The notes under the pieces: model-generated
The model's input: the letters and a program-made list of their open reading frames with translations, nothing else
Database searches by the model: none
Told to the model about the DNA's origin: nothing
Position numbers and translations under genes: made by a program
Shown here: piece by piece, positions 1-8,126 of the stretch
How positions within the stretch are numbered: the first letter of the stretch is position 1
Layout of the letters: each line of letters starts with the position of its first letter
Assembly (NCBI GenBank): GCA_027491255.1
Contig: JAIXWM010000039.1
Coordinates: forward strand, 1-62,166
Length of the DNA: 62,166 nucleotides
From: Rubrivivax sp.
Lineage (GTDB): Bacteria; Pseudomonadota; Gammaproteobacteria; Burkholderiales; Burkholderiaceae_C
Direction: 5' to 3'

Positions 1-91
1 GCGAGTGGCGAGTGTCGAGTGGCGAGTGGCGAGTGGCGAGTGGCGAGTGGCGAGTGGCGAGTGGCGAGTGGCGAGTGGCGAGTGGCGAGTG
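1..91. repeat. 7-bp tandem repeat, 13 copies
   Basis: Thirteen head-to-tail copies of GCGAGTG fill the first 91 bases. Only the third copy differs (TCGAGTG), and the array may extend beyond the window start. It ends six bases before the stop codon of the DUF4862 gene, which reads toward it. The 7-bp unit is not a multiple of three, and open frames through it only give an EWRVASG artefact, so I treat it as a non-coding microsatellite-like array. Copy number is likely to vary by slippage. Confidence 0.95.
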
Positions 92-97
92 GCCGGG

Positions 98-1051
98 CTA
101 GGCCGCCACCCGCGCCAGCAGCGCCAGCAGATCCCCGACCAGGCCCAGACGCGCCTCGACAGCGGCTTCGGGCGGGCGGATCGCGATCTTGGCGCCGACG
201 AAGTCGAGCGCGGCGCCCCGGGCCGCAGCCAGCGTGCGGGCGATCTCGGCCTCGGTCATCAGCGAGCCCTCGGCGCCGTGGCGCAGGCCCTCGGCCGGCG
301 CCTGGGGCATGTGGGTGTCCTGCCAGGCGCCGTAGGGCGTGGCGGCGCCCGAGGCGCCCGAGAACATCAGCCCGCTCAACGCGCCAGCGCGGCGGGCCGC
401 CTCGACGTGTGCCACCGCGGTGCCCGCGTCGTGCGTCTCGAGCACCGAGCGGCCCCAGTTGACGTTGACGCCGAGGGGCCGGCGCGCGCGGTCGTTCGCG
501 CGGGCGATCGCGGCCAGCTCGTCTTCCAGCGACAGGAAGCCCTTGTGCTGCGGATGGCCTGGCCGGTGCGCATCGCAGTGCTCGACGACGACGCGCGCGC
601 CGAACCAGTCCCAGGCCGCGATCTCGGCCAGCGAGCGGGCAAAGGCCTCGGCGCTGCCCACGCCGCCGGCGGACCCGCGGCTGGGCGCCGACTGCACCTC
701 GACGGCGATGACCGCCGCGCGCCCGACGGCCTCGTTCAGCCGCGCGACCGCGGCCCGCGCGTCGCGTGCCATGGCCAGCGCCGCCTGCCGGCCCGCTTCG
801 TCGGCCGAGGCCAAGCCGAAGGTCTTGTCGGCCTGAAGCCGGCCCATCGTGCCGGGGATCAGCGTCACCACGTGTTCCCACTGCGGGCGCAGCCGCGCCA
901 GCAGCCAGTGCTCGTCGCTGCGGTGCAGCGCGCCGGTGAAGGGCAGCTCGAGGCCGCGCACGTCGGCCCGGGCGGCCAGGCCGGCGAGCAAGGCGTCCTC
1001 GCCGTCGAGCGAGGCGGGTGAGATGGCGTAGGCGCCAACGAGATAGCCCAT
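98..1051 (-). CDS. DUF4862 family protein
   Basis: 317-residue protein starting at MGYLVGAYAIS. This start has GGAGAAG a few bases upstream; a longer frame adds 35 residues of non-conserved sequence and was rejected. The opening motif and overall length fit the DUF4862 family as I remember it, which has no established biochemical role. Several His and Glu residues (for example in the VEHCDAHRPGH segment) would suit a TIM-barrel, metal-dependent isomerase-like fold, but that is inference. There is no signal peptide or membrane segment, so it is probably cytoplasmic. It stands alone: the next gene to the right is divergent and 610 bp away. The family call is moderately sure; the function is unknown. 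Confidence 0.75.
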   Translation of the reverse strand: MGYLVGAYAISPASLDGEDALLAGLAARADVRGLELPFTGALHRSDEHWLLARLRPQWEHVVTLIPGTMGRLQADKTFGLASADEAGRQAALAMARDARAAVARLNEAVGRAAVIAVEVQSAPSRGSAGGVGSAEAFARSLAEIAAWDWFGARVVVEHCDAHRPGHPQHKGFLSLEDELAAIARANDRARRPLGVNVNWGRSVLETHDAGTAVAHVEAARRAGALSGLMFSGASGAATPYGAWQDTHMPQAPAEGLRHGAEGSLMTEAEIARTLAAARGAALDFVGAKIAIRPPEAAVEARLGLVGDLLALLARVAA

Positions 1052-1661
1052 GGTCTTCTCCGGATCGTCCTCAGTCTGCCGCTGGGGGGCCTTGCAGGGT
1101 ATCGCAGCACCCGTACCGGCGATGCCGCCACCGTGAACATCAGCGACCCGGCCCACGTGGCGGCTCCTGCGTGCCTGCGCGCCGAACTTGCTGGCATTTC
1201 ATGACGGCACGAGCATACGGCACGCTGCCAGCCACAGGGCGTCATCTGCAGTCGGCCCTGAGCAGGCCAGTGACGGGATCCAGGGTGACGAGCCCTGCGC
1301 TGCTCAAGGCACCGGGTCGGGCCCGGCCTCGAGGGTGCCGGAAGATTGCGATTTCGACGCCGCGCTGGAACGGTCCGGGCCCGGGTGAACCGCGGGGCCC
1401 GCGCGTCGGTGACCGCGGTGGGACAGGCCTGCTCGGAGTCACCGCTTACGGAAGAGCCGTCGACGACGATGCTGACCGGCGATCCACGCCCTGCCGACCT
1501 GGCAAGCCTGGGCGCCTTCGATCTGAGCCGGGGGGATGTCCCGGCACTGCTGCACGAAGCTGATGGCCGCCGAGGGCTCGCGCGGCGGCTGCCGATCGGC
1601 AAATCTGTGCAATGTAAAAATCGACCATCGCGGCTTTCGGACCGCATCATCGAGACCGCTG
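1052..1661. other. 610-bp stretch without a convincing gene
   Basis: This is the divergent region between the DUF4862 gene (leftward) and the tetR-like gene (rightward). Open frames here are typical GC-rich shadows: Arg/Pro/Ala-rich, with no recognisable family and no good ribosome binding site. I see no tRNA, no clear repeat and no terminator. It presumably carries both promoters and possibly degraded coding sequence. Confidence 0.5.
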
Positions 1662-2336
1662 ATGAAGACCCCCGCCCCCGCGCGCGACCCCGACCCTGGC
1701 GCCGAACGCTCTGAACGCTCCGAACGCCGTTACCACCATGGCGATCTGGCCGCGGCCCTGCTCACCGCCGGCGAAGCGGAGCTGGTGGACAAGGGGATCG
1801 AAGGCTTCTCGCTGCGCGGCGTGGCCAAGCGCGCCGGTGTCAGCCACGCGGCGCCGGCGCACCACTTCGACGACGCCAACGGCCTGTTGAACGCGATCGC
1901 AGCGCGCGGCTTCGAGCGCTTCGTCGCGCGGCAGCAGGACTTCCGCCGCCACGCGGCGCCCACCGCCCGGGCGCAGATGACGGCCTCGGGCCAGGGCTAC
2001 ATCGCCTTCGCTCTGGAGAACCCGGCCTTGTTCCGGCTGATGTTCGGCTCCGACCGCACGGACTTCGGCTGCGCGCCGCTGAAGTCCGCCGCCGAGGCGG
2101 CGTTCGACGACCTCGCGCGCCATGTGGCGGCGGTGACCGGCCGCGCGTCCTCGGCGCCGGACGACCCGGCAGCCTTGGCCGATGTCGCGTCCGCCTGGGC
2201 CATGGCGCACGGCCTGGCCGACCTGCTGGTGGCAGGGCGGCTGCGGCTGCTGGCGGAACTGCCCGACCCCGTCCGGGAGGGCGTCCTCGCCGCCATCCTC
2301 GACCGCGCGCTGCCCGTGCCCGCGCAGACGCCATGA
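1662..2336 (+). CDS. TetR/AcrR family transcriptional regulator
   Basis: 224-residue regulator. Residues about 20-65 form the TetR DNA-binding helix-turn-helix (YHHGDLAAALLTAGE, then FSLRGVAKRAGVSHAAPAHHF). The remainder is a helical ligand/dimer domain of the WHG type (FALENPALFRLMFG). I start at MKTPAPARD because upstream residues are not TetR-like. Its stop overlaps the gdhA start in an ATGA arrangement (2333-2336), so the two are translationally coupled and the regulator may respond to nitrogen or amino-acid status. Autoregulation and control of gdhA are inferences; no operator was identified. Confidence 0.85.
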   Translation: MKTPAPARDPDPGAERSERSERRYHHGDLAAALLTAGEAELVDKGIEGFSLRGVAKRAGVSHAAPAHHFDDANGLLNAIAARGFERFVARQQDFRRHAAPTARAQMTASGQGYIAFALENPALFRLMFGSDRTDFGCAPLKSAAEAAFDDLARHVAAVTGRASSAPDDPAALADVASAWAMAHGLADLLVAGRLRLLAELPDPVREGVLAAILDRALPVPAQTP

Positions 2337-3676
2337 GCCTGCCCTCGCTCGAGCGCTTCCTGGCGCAGGTGACCACGCGCGACGCGCACCAGCCCGAGTT
2401 CCTGCAGGCGGTGCGCGAGGTGATGACCAGCCTTTGGCCCTTCATCGAAAAGAACCCCCACCACGCCGAACACGCCCTGCTGGAACGCCTGGTCGAGCCC
2501 GACCGCGTGATCCAGTTCCGCGTGGCCTGGATGGATGATCAAGGCTGTACCCGCGTCAACCGGGCCTGGCGCGTCCAGCACAACGCCGCCCTCGGCCCCT
2601 ACAAGGGCGGGATGCGCTTTCACCCCACGGTCAACCTGTCGGTGCTGAAGTTCCTCGCCTTCGAGCAGACGCTGAAGAACTCGCTGACGACGCTGCCGCT
2701 GGGCGGTGGCAAGGGTGGCGCGGATTTCGACCCCAAGGGCCGCAGCGAGGGCGAGGTGATGCGCTTCTGCCAGGCGCTGATGCTGGAGCTGCACCGCCAC
2801 CTCGGCCCGGACACCGACGTGCCCGCGGGCGACATCGGCGTGGGCGCGCGCGAGGTCGGCTTCATGGCCGGCATGATGAAGAAGCTCGCCAACCACGCGG
2901 GCTGCGTCTTCACCGGCAAGGGCCCAGGCTGGGGGGGCAGCCTGATGCGGCCCGAAGCCACCGGCTACGGACTCGTGTACTTCGCCCAGGAGATGCTGCG
3001 CCGCAACCGCCTGGGCTTCGAGGGTCTGCGCGTGTCGATCTCCGGGGCCGGCAACGTCGCCCAGCATGCGGCACGCAAGTCGCTCGCCCTCGGCGCCCGG
3101 GTGATCACGCTGTCGGACTCCGACGGCACGCTCGTCCATCCCGAGGGGCTGTCCGAGCGTCACCTGGCGGCGCTGATGGCCTGGAAGAACGAGCGCCGCG
3201 GGCGCCTGTCGGCCTTCGCCGCAGAGCACGGCCTGCGCTTCGACGCGGCACGCCGGCCCTGGCATGTGCCCACCGACATCGCCCTGCCCTGCGCGACCCA
3301 GAACGAGCTTGACGAGGCCGACGCGAGGACCCTGGTGGACCAGGGCGTGCGCTGTGTGGCCGAAGGCGCCAACATGCCGGCCACGCTGGAGGCGGTCGCC
3401 GTGTTCCTGCAAGCCGGCACGCTCTACGCGCCGGGCAAGGCCAGCAACGCCGGCGGCGTGGCCACCTCGGGCCTGGAGATGAGCCAGAACGCGCAGCGCC
3501 TTTCGTGGAGCGCTGAGGAGGTCGACGCGCGCCTGCACGCGATCATGGTCGACATCCACGAGCACTGCGTGCGCCACGGCCGACGTGCCGATGGCCACGT
3601 CGACTACGTCGCCGGCGCCAACATCGCCGGCTTCGTGAAGGTGGCACAGGCGATGCGCGATCAGGGCGTTTTCTGA
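2333..3676 (+). CDS. gdhA: NADP-specific glutamate dehydrogenase
   Basis: 447 residues, the normal length of hexameric bacterial GdhA. It catalyses reductive amination of 2-oxoglutarate with ammonium to glutamate. Visible family features are the substrate-binding segment YKGGMRFHPTVNLSVLKFL, the glycine-rich GGGKGGADFDPKGRS with the catalytic lysine, a Rossmann motif (SGAGNVAQHAA) near residue 235, and the C-terminal SNAGGVATSGLEMSQN block. No residues appear missing. It is the second gene of a coupled pair with a TetR regulator. Cytoplasmic; it would supplement GS/GOGAT when ammonium is plentiful. Confidence 0.96.
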   Translation: MSLPSLERFLAQVTTRDAHQPEFLQAVREVMTSLWPFIEKNPHHAEHALLERLVEPDRVIQFRVAWMDDQGCTRVNRAWRVQHNAALGPYKGGMRFHPTVNLSVLKFLAFEQTLKNSLTTLPLGGGKGGADFDPKGRSEGEVMRFCQALMLELHRHLGPDTDVPAGDIGVGAREVGFMAGMMKKLANHAGCVFTGKGPGWGGSLMRPEATGYGLVYFAQEMLRRNRLGFEGLRVSISGAGNVAQHAARKSLALGARVITLSDSDGTLVHPEGLSERHLAALMAWKNERRGRLSAFAAEHGLRFDAARRPWHVPTDIALPCATQNELDEADARTLVDQGVRCVAEGANMPATLEAVAVFLQAGTLYAPGKASNAGGVATSGLEMSQNAQRLSWSAEEVDARLHAIMVDIHEHCVRHGRRADGHVDYVAGANIAGFVKVAQAMRDQGVF

Positions 3677-3712
3677 AGGGCCGGGGCTGGCAGGGTGGGG
3701 TGGACCGCACCG

Positions 3713-3810
3713 CGGTCACGATCACCGAAATGAACGGTCACGGTGCCGAAACGGTCGGTCACGATCAGCCGAAATGCGCGGTCACGCTCCCGAAATCGGC
3801 GGTCACGACG
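3713..3810. repeat. Five imperfect ~21-bp direct repeats, IS21-end-like
   Basis: Five tandem copies of a unit with consensus CGGTCACGATCCCGAAATG start at about 3713, 3735, 3756, 3779 and 3800; the last is truncated. Arrays of such short repeats are typical of the multiple terminal repeats at the ends of IS21-family elements, where transposase binds. No istA/istB genes are present, so this would be a solo end or remnant. The rest of the 406-bp gap between gdhA and the hipA-like gene holds a small hairpin near 3859-3874 (GGTCTG/CAGACC) and a dispersed-repeat copy. Confidence 0.6.
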
Positions 3811-3930
3811 GGCCGGCATACGCAACTTCTGATGAAAACCATTGCCGTCGGACCCGCCGGTCTGTCGGCAGACCCTGAGCGGATCCAGGATCATCCCCGC
3901 CGCGCCCGCCCCGGCATCCATGACGCGGAT

Positions 3931-4080
3931 TCAGAGGCGCAGAGTTTTGCCGCTGGGCCCGAAAGGCGCGTCCAAACGCCCTGGGCCGAGGCGCAAACCG
4001 CAGCCACAGCCCGGGTCATGGCGAGGATTTGCAGCGATGAGCCAGGGGGTTTGGACGTGCTGGGCGGGCATGCGGGAAAG
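3931..4080 (+). repeat. Dispersed intergenic repeat, copy 1
   Basis: About 150 bp with clear alignable similarity to copies at 31303-31453 (opposite strand) and 42357-42498, and to a 3' half copy at 8750-8822. Shared landmarks in order are CAGAGG, GCCCGAAAGGC, AACCGCAGCCA, CATGGCGAGGAT and a 3' GGCGGGCATG. It lies between the convergent 3' ends of gdhA and the hipA-like gene. No ORF is conserved among the copies. Confidence 0.65.
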
Positions 4081-4082
4081 AC

Positions 4083-5498
4083 TCACAGCCTCGCAGCCCG
4101 GACGGGCGGCAGAAGCGGCGCCACAAACTCCCTGGCCACCGTCAGGTTCGTTGCCGCCAGTCGCCGCATCGCCCCGGAAATCGGCACCGGCAGCTCTTCA
4201 GTCTGCACCGCGAGCCAGAAACGCTCGGCGCCCTGCCAAGCGAGTTCCCAGACCGCAGGCTTGGCGCCAATCGTGCCCACCTTGGGGGCCACGGGCGTCA
4301 GGTCGGGATCCACCCCGCCACCGATGGATGCATAGCGCATCGGCAGGATGTCGTAGGCCGGCGCGATGCCGGCGTACTCGCCGCTTTCGTCGATGAGCAA
4401 TGAGATGTTCTCGAAGTGCCGGTCACTGTTGCCGATGAGCTCGCTGAATGCAGCCATGACGTCAACGCGTCGTGCATGCACCGCCGACAGATGCCTGGCC
4501 TGCTCGCAGCGGGCCGCAAACTCCGGCCAGGAGTCCCGCATGACAAAGAATTCGTCGTCGACGGCACCGGCCGAGAGCATGCCCACGCGGCCTGACTTGC
4601 CGATGCGGTCGAAGCGCTGAACCTCGAGGAAGACGTAGTCACCCGAGGTCAACAGCTGGGTCGTCGCCGACGGCACGCCGACCTCCGCCAGCGACCGCAG
4701 GGCGAGGTGCTCGAGCGGCAGCAACTCGGCCATGCGGCTTCCGAGCTTGGCGAACTTCACGATGACATGGCCTGAGTCCTCGGTGATCCCTAGAAACTTC
4801 GGCTGCTCGCCGCCAGCGCTGCAGCCGAAAGGTGCGCCCTTGAGTGCTGTGGCCATCGCGAGGTAGTGGGCTGCCTTCTGCGTCGCCGGCGTCGGATCGA
4901 GGCCCCTGAGGTCCATTTCGAGCTGCAGCGAAGCGTCACCGAACACCAGGTTGCCGGGCAGGTTCAGGCCGCGCGTGAAAAGGTAGGCGACGTGGTGCTC
5001 GTCACCCCAATCCCTGAGGCTGGACGGGAACTGCAGCGAACGCGCAGCTTCTTGAGCCAGCTGCCGACCCAGGAATCCGGACGGGGCCGCGAAGGCCATG
5101 TACGGGGGCAGGCCCGAATACAAGCGCGTGCCCGATCCGCTGCGCTCGAGGGTGGCGCCTCCCGAGAGAAATTCGATGTCTGCAAAGGGTTCGATGGATC
5201 CACTTGCCAGGAAGCGGTAGACGCGCTGTCGTGCGTTGATCCCGAACGGAAGCTGGCGCAGCAGCGCGTACCTGGGTGTTCTGTCGCCCTTGACCCGAAA
5301 CGATGTCACCGACGCAAACAGTCCACGAATAGTTCGCGAGATGACGGGCTGGCTGGCCCCCGCAGCCGCCATCAGCTGAGCTGCGGTCTGCGTCTTTACT
5401 CGCAGCAGCCGCTCGACTTCCTGCGCTGAGTTCGAGATTGGATGCCGTTGAACGTCATTCACTGGAGCGAAAAGAGAATAATTCAAAGAATAATTCAC
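4083..5498 (-). CDS. HipA-family kinase, YjjJ type
   Basis: 471 residues. An N-terminal winged helix (residues about 22-65: LLRVKTQTAAQLMAAAGASQ) is fused to a HipA-like serine/threonine kinase. Kinase features are GGEQPKFL (ATP-loop region), IGNSDRHFENIS (catalytic loop with Asp-Arg-His and the metal-binding Asn) and YDILPM. This architecture matches E. coli YjjJ, a HipA homologue without a separate HipB; no small antitoxin gene is adjacent. The frame opens at a GTG (5498) giving an odd MNYSLNYSL start encoded by the palindromic repeats. A second GTG at 5462 would start just before VNDVQRHP and place those repeats upstream as an operator. Neither has a strong ribosome binding site. Family clear; target and start uncertain. 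Confidence 0.82.
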   Translation of the reverse strand: MNYSLNYSLFAPVNDVQRHPISNSAQEVERLLRVKTQTAAQLMAAAGASQPVISRTIRGLFASVTSFRVKGDRTPRYALLRQLPFGINARQRVYRFLASGSIEPFADIEFLSGGATLERSGSGTRLYSGLPPYMAFAAPSGFLGRQLAQEAARSLQFPSSLRDWGDEHHVAYLFTRGLNLPGNLVFGDASLQLEMDLRGLDPTPATQKAAHYLAMATALKGAPFGCSAGGEQPKFLGITEDSGHVIVKFAKLGSRMAELLPLEHLALRSLAEVGVPSATTQLLTSGDYVFLEVQRFDRIGKSGRVGMLSAGAVDDEFFVMRDSWPEFAARCEQARHLSAVHARRVDVMAAFSELIGNSDRHFENISLLIDESGEYAGIAPAYDILPMRYASIGGGVDPDLTPVAPKVGTIGAKPAVWELAWQGAERFWLAVQTEELPVPISGAMRRLAATNLTVAREFVAPLLPPVRAARL

Positions 5499-5508
5499 AG
5501 AATAGTTC
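5476..5508. promoter_or_regulatory. Three 9-bp palindromes at exact 12-bp spacing (candidate operator)
   Basis: GAATAATTC at 5476-5484, GAATAATTC at 5488-5496 and GAATAGTTC at 5500-5508 lie in phase every 12 bp, in an AT-rich island within GC-rich DNA. They overlap or immediately precede the hipA-like start. If translation begins at the GTG at 5462 they sit 14-46 bp upstream, a usual operator position. The protein's own winged helix is a natural candidate binder, by analogy with HipAB autoregulation; this is inference. Confidence 0.55.
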
Positions 5509-5813
5509 GACGGATTTTACACTCCGCAGCATCGACCGTGCTTCGGGGTCTGAGCCCATGACCGTTCGGGCTGAGCCTGTCGGCGCCCTCGCGGGCACAC
5601 CGACATCCTCATTGCGAACGGGGGGCATGGGCGAGTCGTGGCTCTTGGTTCTTGTGAGCTTCCCTGAGCCCGCGCGCGAGGCCCGGCGTTCGAGCAAATG
5701 GCAAGGCCTTGGCGCTTCTGTTTCTCGAGCGCCACCTCCGGGGGCCAGGCTCGGCCTGTCCCGTCCCCCGAGGGGACGCGAGAAAAAGGGAGTCGAGTCG
5801 GCCCGGCGATGTC
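5509..5813. other. 305-bp intergenic stretch with a REP-like motif
   Basis: This lies between the hipA-like gene start and the 3' end of the sensor kinase. At 5562-5583 it contains a sequence built around TTCGGGCTGAGCCTGTCG, which I recognise as a common interspersed REP-like motif of Burkholderiales and other proteobacteria. The hipA-like promoter should be within about the first 60 bases. No ORF here is convincing. Confidence 0.5.
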
Positions 5814-7871
5814 TCAGGCGGCCGGAATCTCCACCTCCACCGTCGTTCCCCGGCCCTCGCGGCCGTGCAGCCGCAGCGTGCCGCCGACGGCGCGCACGCG
5901 CTCGCGCATGCCGGCCAGGCCGAAGGCGTCGGGACGCCGGATCTGCGACTTGGACAGGCCCACGCCGTCGTCGGCCACCGACAGCCGCAGCGTGCCGCGC
6001 GGGCCGCTCGCCAGGACGATGCGCACCGCGCGCGCCGCAGCGTGCTTGGCGACGTTGTTCAGCGCCTCCTGCGTCACACGGTACAGCGGGGTGGCCAGGG
6101 CCACGAGACGCGGCTCGTCGGCGGGCCGCAAGCCCTGGGTGTCGACCGTGCAGACGCACCCGCCGCCGCCCGAGAACTGCGCCGCCAGGCTCTGGAGCGC
6201 GGCGACGAGCCCCAGTTCCTCCAGCACCTGCGGGCGCAGGTCACGGATGATGCGGCGGGTCGAGGCCAGGGCGTGGCGCGCCAGGGCCTCGATGTGCCCG
6301 ATCGCGCCCTGCGCCCGCTCAGGCGCCTCGGCGTTCGCGCCGCGGGCGGCGCCCACCTCGAGCAGCACGGTGGCCAGCGTCTGCTGCAGGTCGTCGTGAA
6401 GTTCGCGCGCGATGCGCAGCCGCTCCTGTTCGCGCGCCTGGTCCTGGGCCGAGATGAGGCGTTGCAGCTCGGCATGCGCGGCCTCGAGCTCAGCGTGCAG
6501 GCGCTTGAATTCGCTGATGTCACGGGCGCTGACCACCGCGCCCACGATGCGACCGGCGCTGTCACGGATCGGCGCGAAGCTGTACAGACCGTGCCAGCAC
6601 TCGCCCGTGTCCCGGCGCCGCAGCAGGTACTCCACGCTGGCGCACGACTCCCCGCGCAAAGCGCGCTGCACGGGGCGCAGCCGCGGCGCTATGGTCGTGC
6701 CGTCGGGCAGGGCGAACTCGATACGACGCCGCCATGCGCCGATGCTCTGCGGGCCACGTATCTTGCCGGCGAAGCGGTGGAAGGCAGCGAAGGCCTCGTT
6801 GAACTCCAGGAAGCGGCCCTTCGTGTCGGTGATGAACACCGCGTCGTTCATGCTCGCCAGCGCCGCCGCGAGCCAGGACCGGGCCGACCGCAGCGCGGCC
6901 TCGGCGCGCGCGCGCTCGAGATCGGCGCGCAGGCGCTGGGCGACCTCCTCGAACAGGACCACCTCGCCCGGCGTCCAGGAGCGGGCAGCGCGCGAGTGAA
7001 CGGCCAGGGTCGAGTGCAGACGGCCGCCCTTGAGCAAGGGCACGCTGACGGTGGCGCCGACCTGCAGCTCGGCATGCACCGCCTTCTCCGCGGGGCTGAC
7101 CGAGGGGTCGCAGGCGAGGTCCGGCCGCACGACGGTACGTCCGGCGCGCAGGGCCTGAAGCAGTTCGGGGCCGTAGTCGTCGTAGCGCAGGTGAACCTCG
7201 ACGCCCGGGCCACCGGCCGCGCGGTGGCGCGTCACCGTGACCGTCTGCCCGTCGCCGCTGTCCTCGGCATAGGTCACACCGTCAACACCGGTGAACTCGC
7301 CAAGCAGGCGCGCGACCTCGCTGGTGATCCGCGCCGGTTCGTCGACTCTACGCAACCGGTCGTTCAGCTGCACCAGAAAGGTGAGCCGCTCCTCGCGCTC
7401 GCGCAGCGCCGCCTGCGCCTGCAGGCGCTCGGTGATGTCCCGTGCAATGCACAGCACGCGCAGCGGCACCCCTTGCGCGTCGCGCGCGACGCTGCCGCTC
7501 AAGGCCACCCACACGGTCGTGCCGTCCTTGCGCAGCAGGCGTTTCTCCACATCGCAGCCGGCCTGGCCGTCGAGCAGCGCGTCGAAGACGGCCTGGTCGA
7601 GCGGGTCCTCGGGCGGGTGAAGGCGGCTGAAGTCCATGCCGCGCAGCTCGGACAGCTCGTAGCCGCACAGGCGGCCAAAAGCCGGGTTGACGTCGAGCAG
7701 TCGCCGCGTCACCGGGTCGATCTGCGCCAGGCCGATGCGGCTGGTATCGAAGGCGGCTGCCAGCAGCGCCGCGCTGCCGGCCGCGCGCCCCTCAAAAGCC
7801 TGCGGCACCCCGGCGGCCGCAGGCGGGGCCGGGTAGAACGAACCGTCCGCTGGAAGAGGCGTCACTGCCAT
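5814..7871 (-). CDS. PAS-GAF-PAS sensor histidine kinase, NarX/UhpB type
   Basis: 685 residues from MAVTPLPADG, which has GGAGCAGG upstream; the open frame runs 43 residues further but that part is low-complexity. Order: PAS with PAC (about 30-150, ending ARDITERLQAQ), GAF (about 165-300), a second PAS/PAC (about 320-440, ending SARDISEFKRL), HisKA_3 dimerisation domain with the phospho-accepting His492 in ARELHDDLQQTL, and an HATPase_c domain (N box EALNNVAKHA, G box DDGVGL, FGLAGMRERV). No transmembrane segments, so it is a soluble sensor. The usual NarL-type partner regulator is absent from this window, so it is an orphan here. Confidence 0.9.
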   Translation of the reverse strand: MAVTPLPADGSFYPAPPAAAGVPQAFEGRAAGSAALLAAAFDTSRIGLAQIDPVTRRLLDVNPAFGRLCGYELSELRGMDFSRLHPPEDPLDQAVFDALLDGQAGCDVEKRLLRKDGTTVWVALSGSVARDAQGVPLRVLCIARDITERLQAQAALREREERLTFLVQLNDRLRRVDEPARITSEVARLLGEFTGVDGVTYAEDSGDGQTVTVTRHRAAGGPGVEVHLRYDDYGPELLQALRAGRTVVRPDLACDPSVSPAEKAVHAELQVGATVSVPLLKGGRLHSTLAVHSRAARSWTPGEVVLFEEVAQRLRADLERARAEAALRSARSWLAAALASMNDAVFITDTKGRFLEFNEAFAAFHRFAGKIRGPQSIGAWRRRIEFALPDGTTIAPRLRPVQRALRGESCASVEYLLRRRDTGECWHGLYSFAPIRDSAGRIVGAVVSARDISEFKRLHAELEAAHAELQRLISAQDQAREQERLRIARELHDDLQQTLATVLLEVGAARGANAEAPERAQGAIGHIEALARHALASTRRIIRDLRPQVLEELGLVAALQSLAAQFSGGGGCVCTVDTQGLRPADEPRLVALATPLYRVTQEALNNVAKHAAARAVRIVLASGPRGTLRLSVADDGVGLSKSQIRRPDAFGLAGMRERVRAVGGTLRLHGREGRGTTVEVEIPAA

Positions 7872-8126
7872 GGCCTGCTCCGGCACGCACTTGTGCGGTC
7901 TGCACGCAGTCGGGCGGCTGCCGCCCGCGATGCGCAGGGCCTGCCCTGGCCGGCGGTGCGCTCGCCGGTGCCGGGGAAAGCCGCCCGCATTCTGGCCCAT
8001 GCCGCGGCGAGGTCAAGACGTGGTGGCTCCCGCGCCGAAGGAGCGGGCGGGCGGCGGGCAGCGCACCCCAGTGGGTGACGGCGCCGCGGGCGGGGTGGCG
8101 GCGGCGCAGGCGCGCCGCCCCTTGGA

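Noticed and set aside
5..1021. Long forward open frame with a repeating EWRVASG motif
   Set aside because: It is the translation of the 7-bp array followed by the antisense of the DUF4862 gene; no ribosome binding site and no family similarity.
5600..5700. Possible fifth, very diverged copy of the dispersed repeat on the reverse strand
   Set aside because: Only short matches (AACC, AGCCACGACTCG, GCAATGA) remain and could be chance; not counted.
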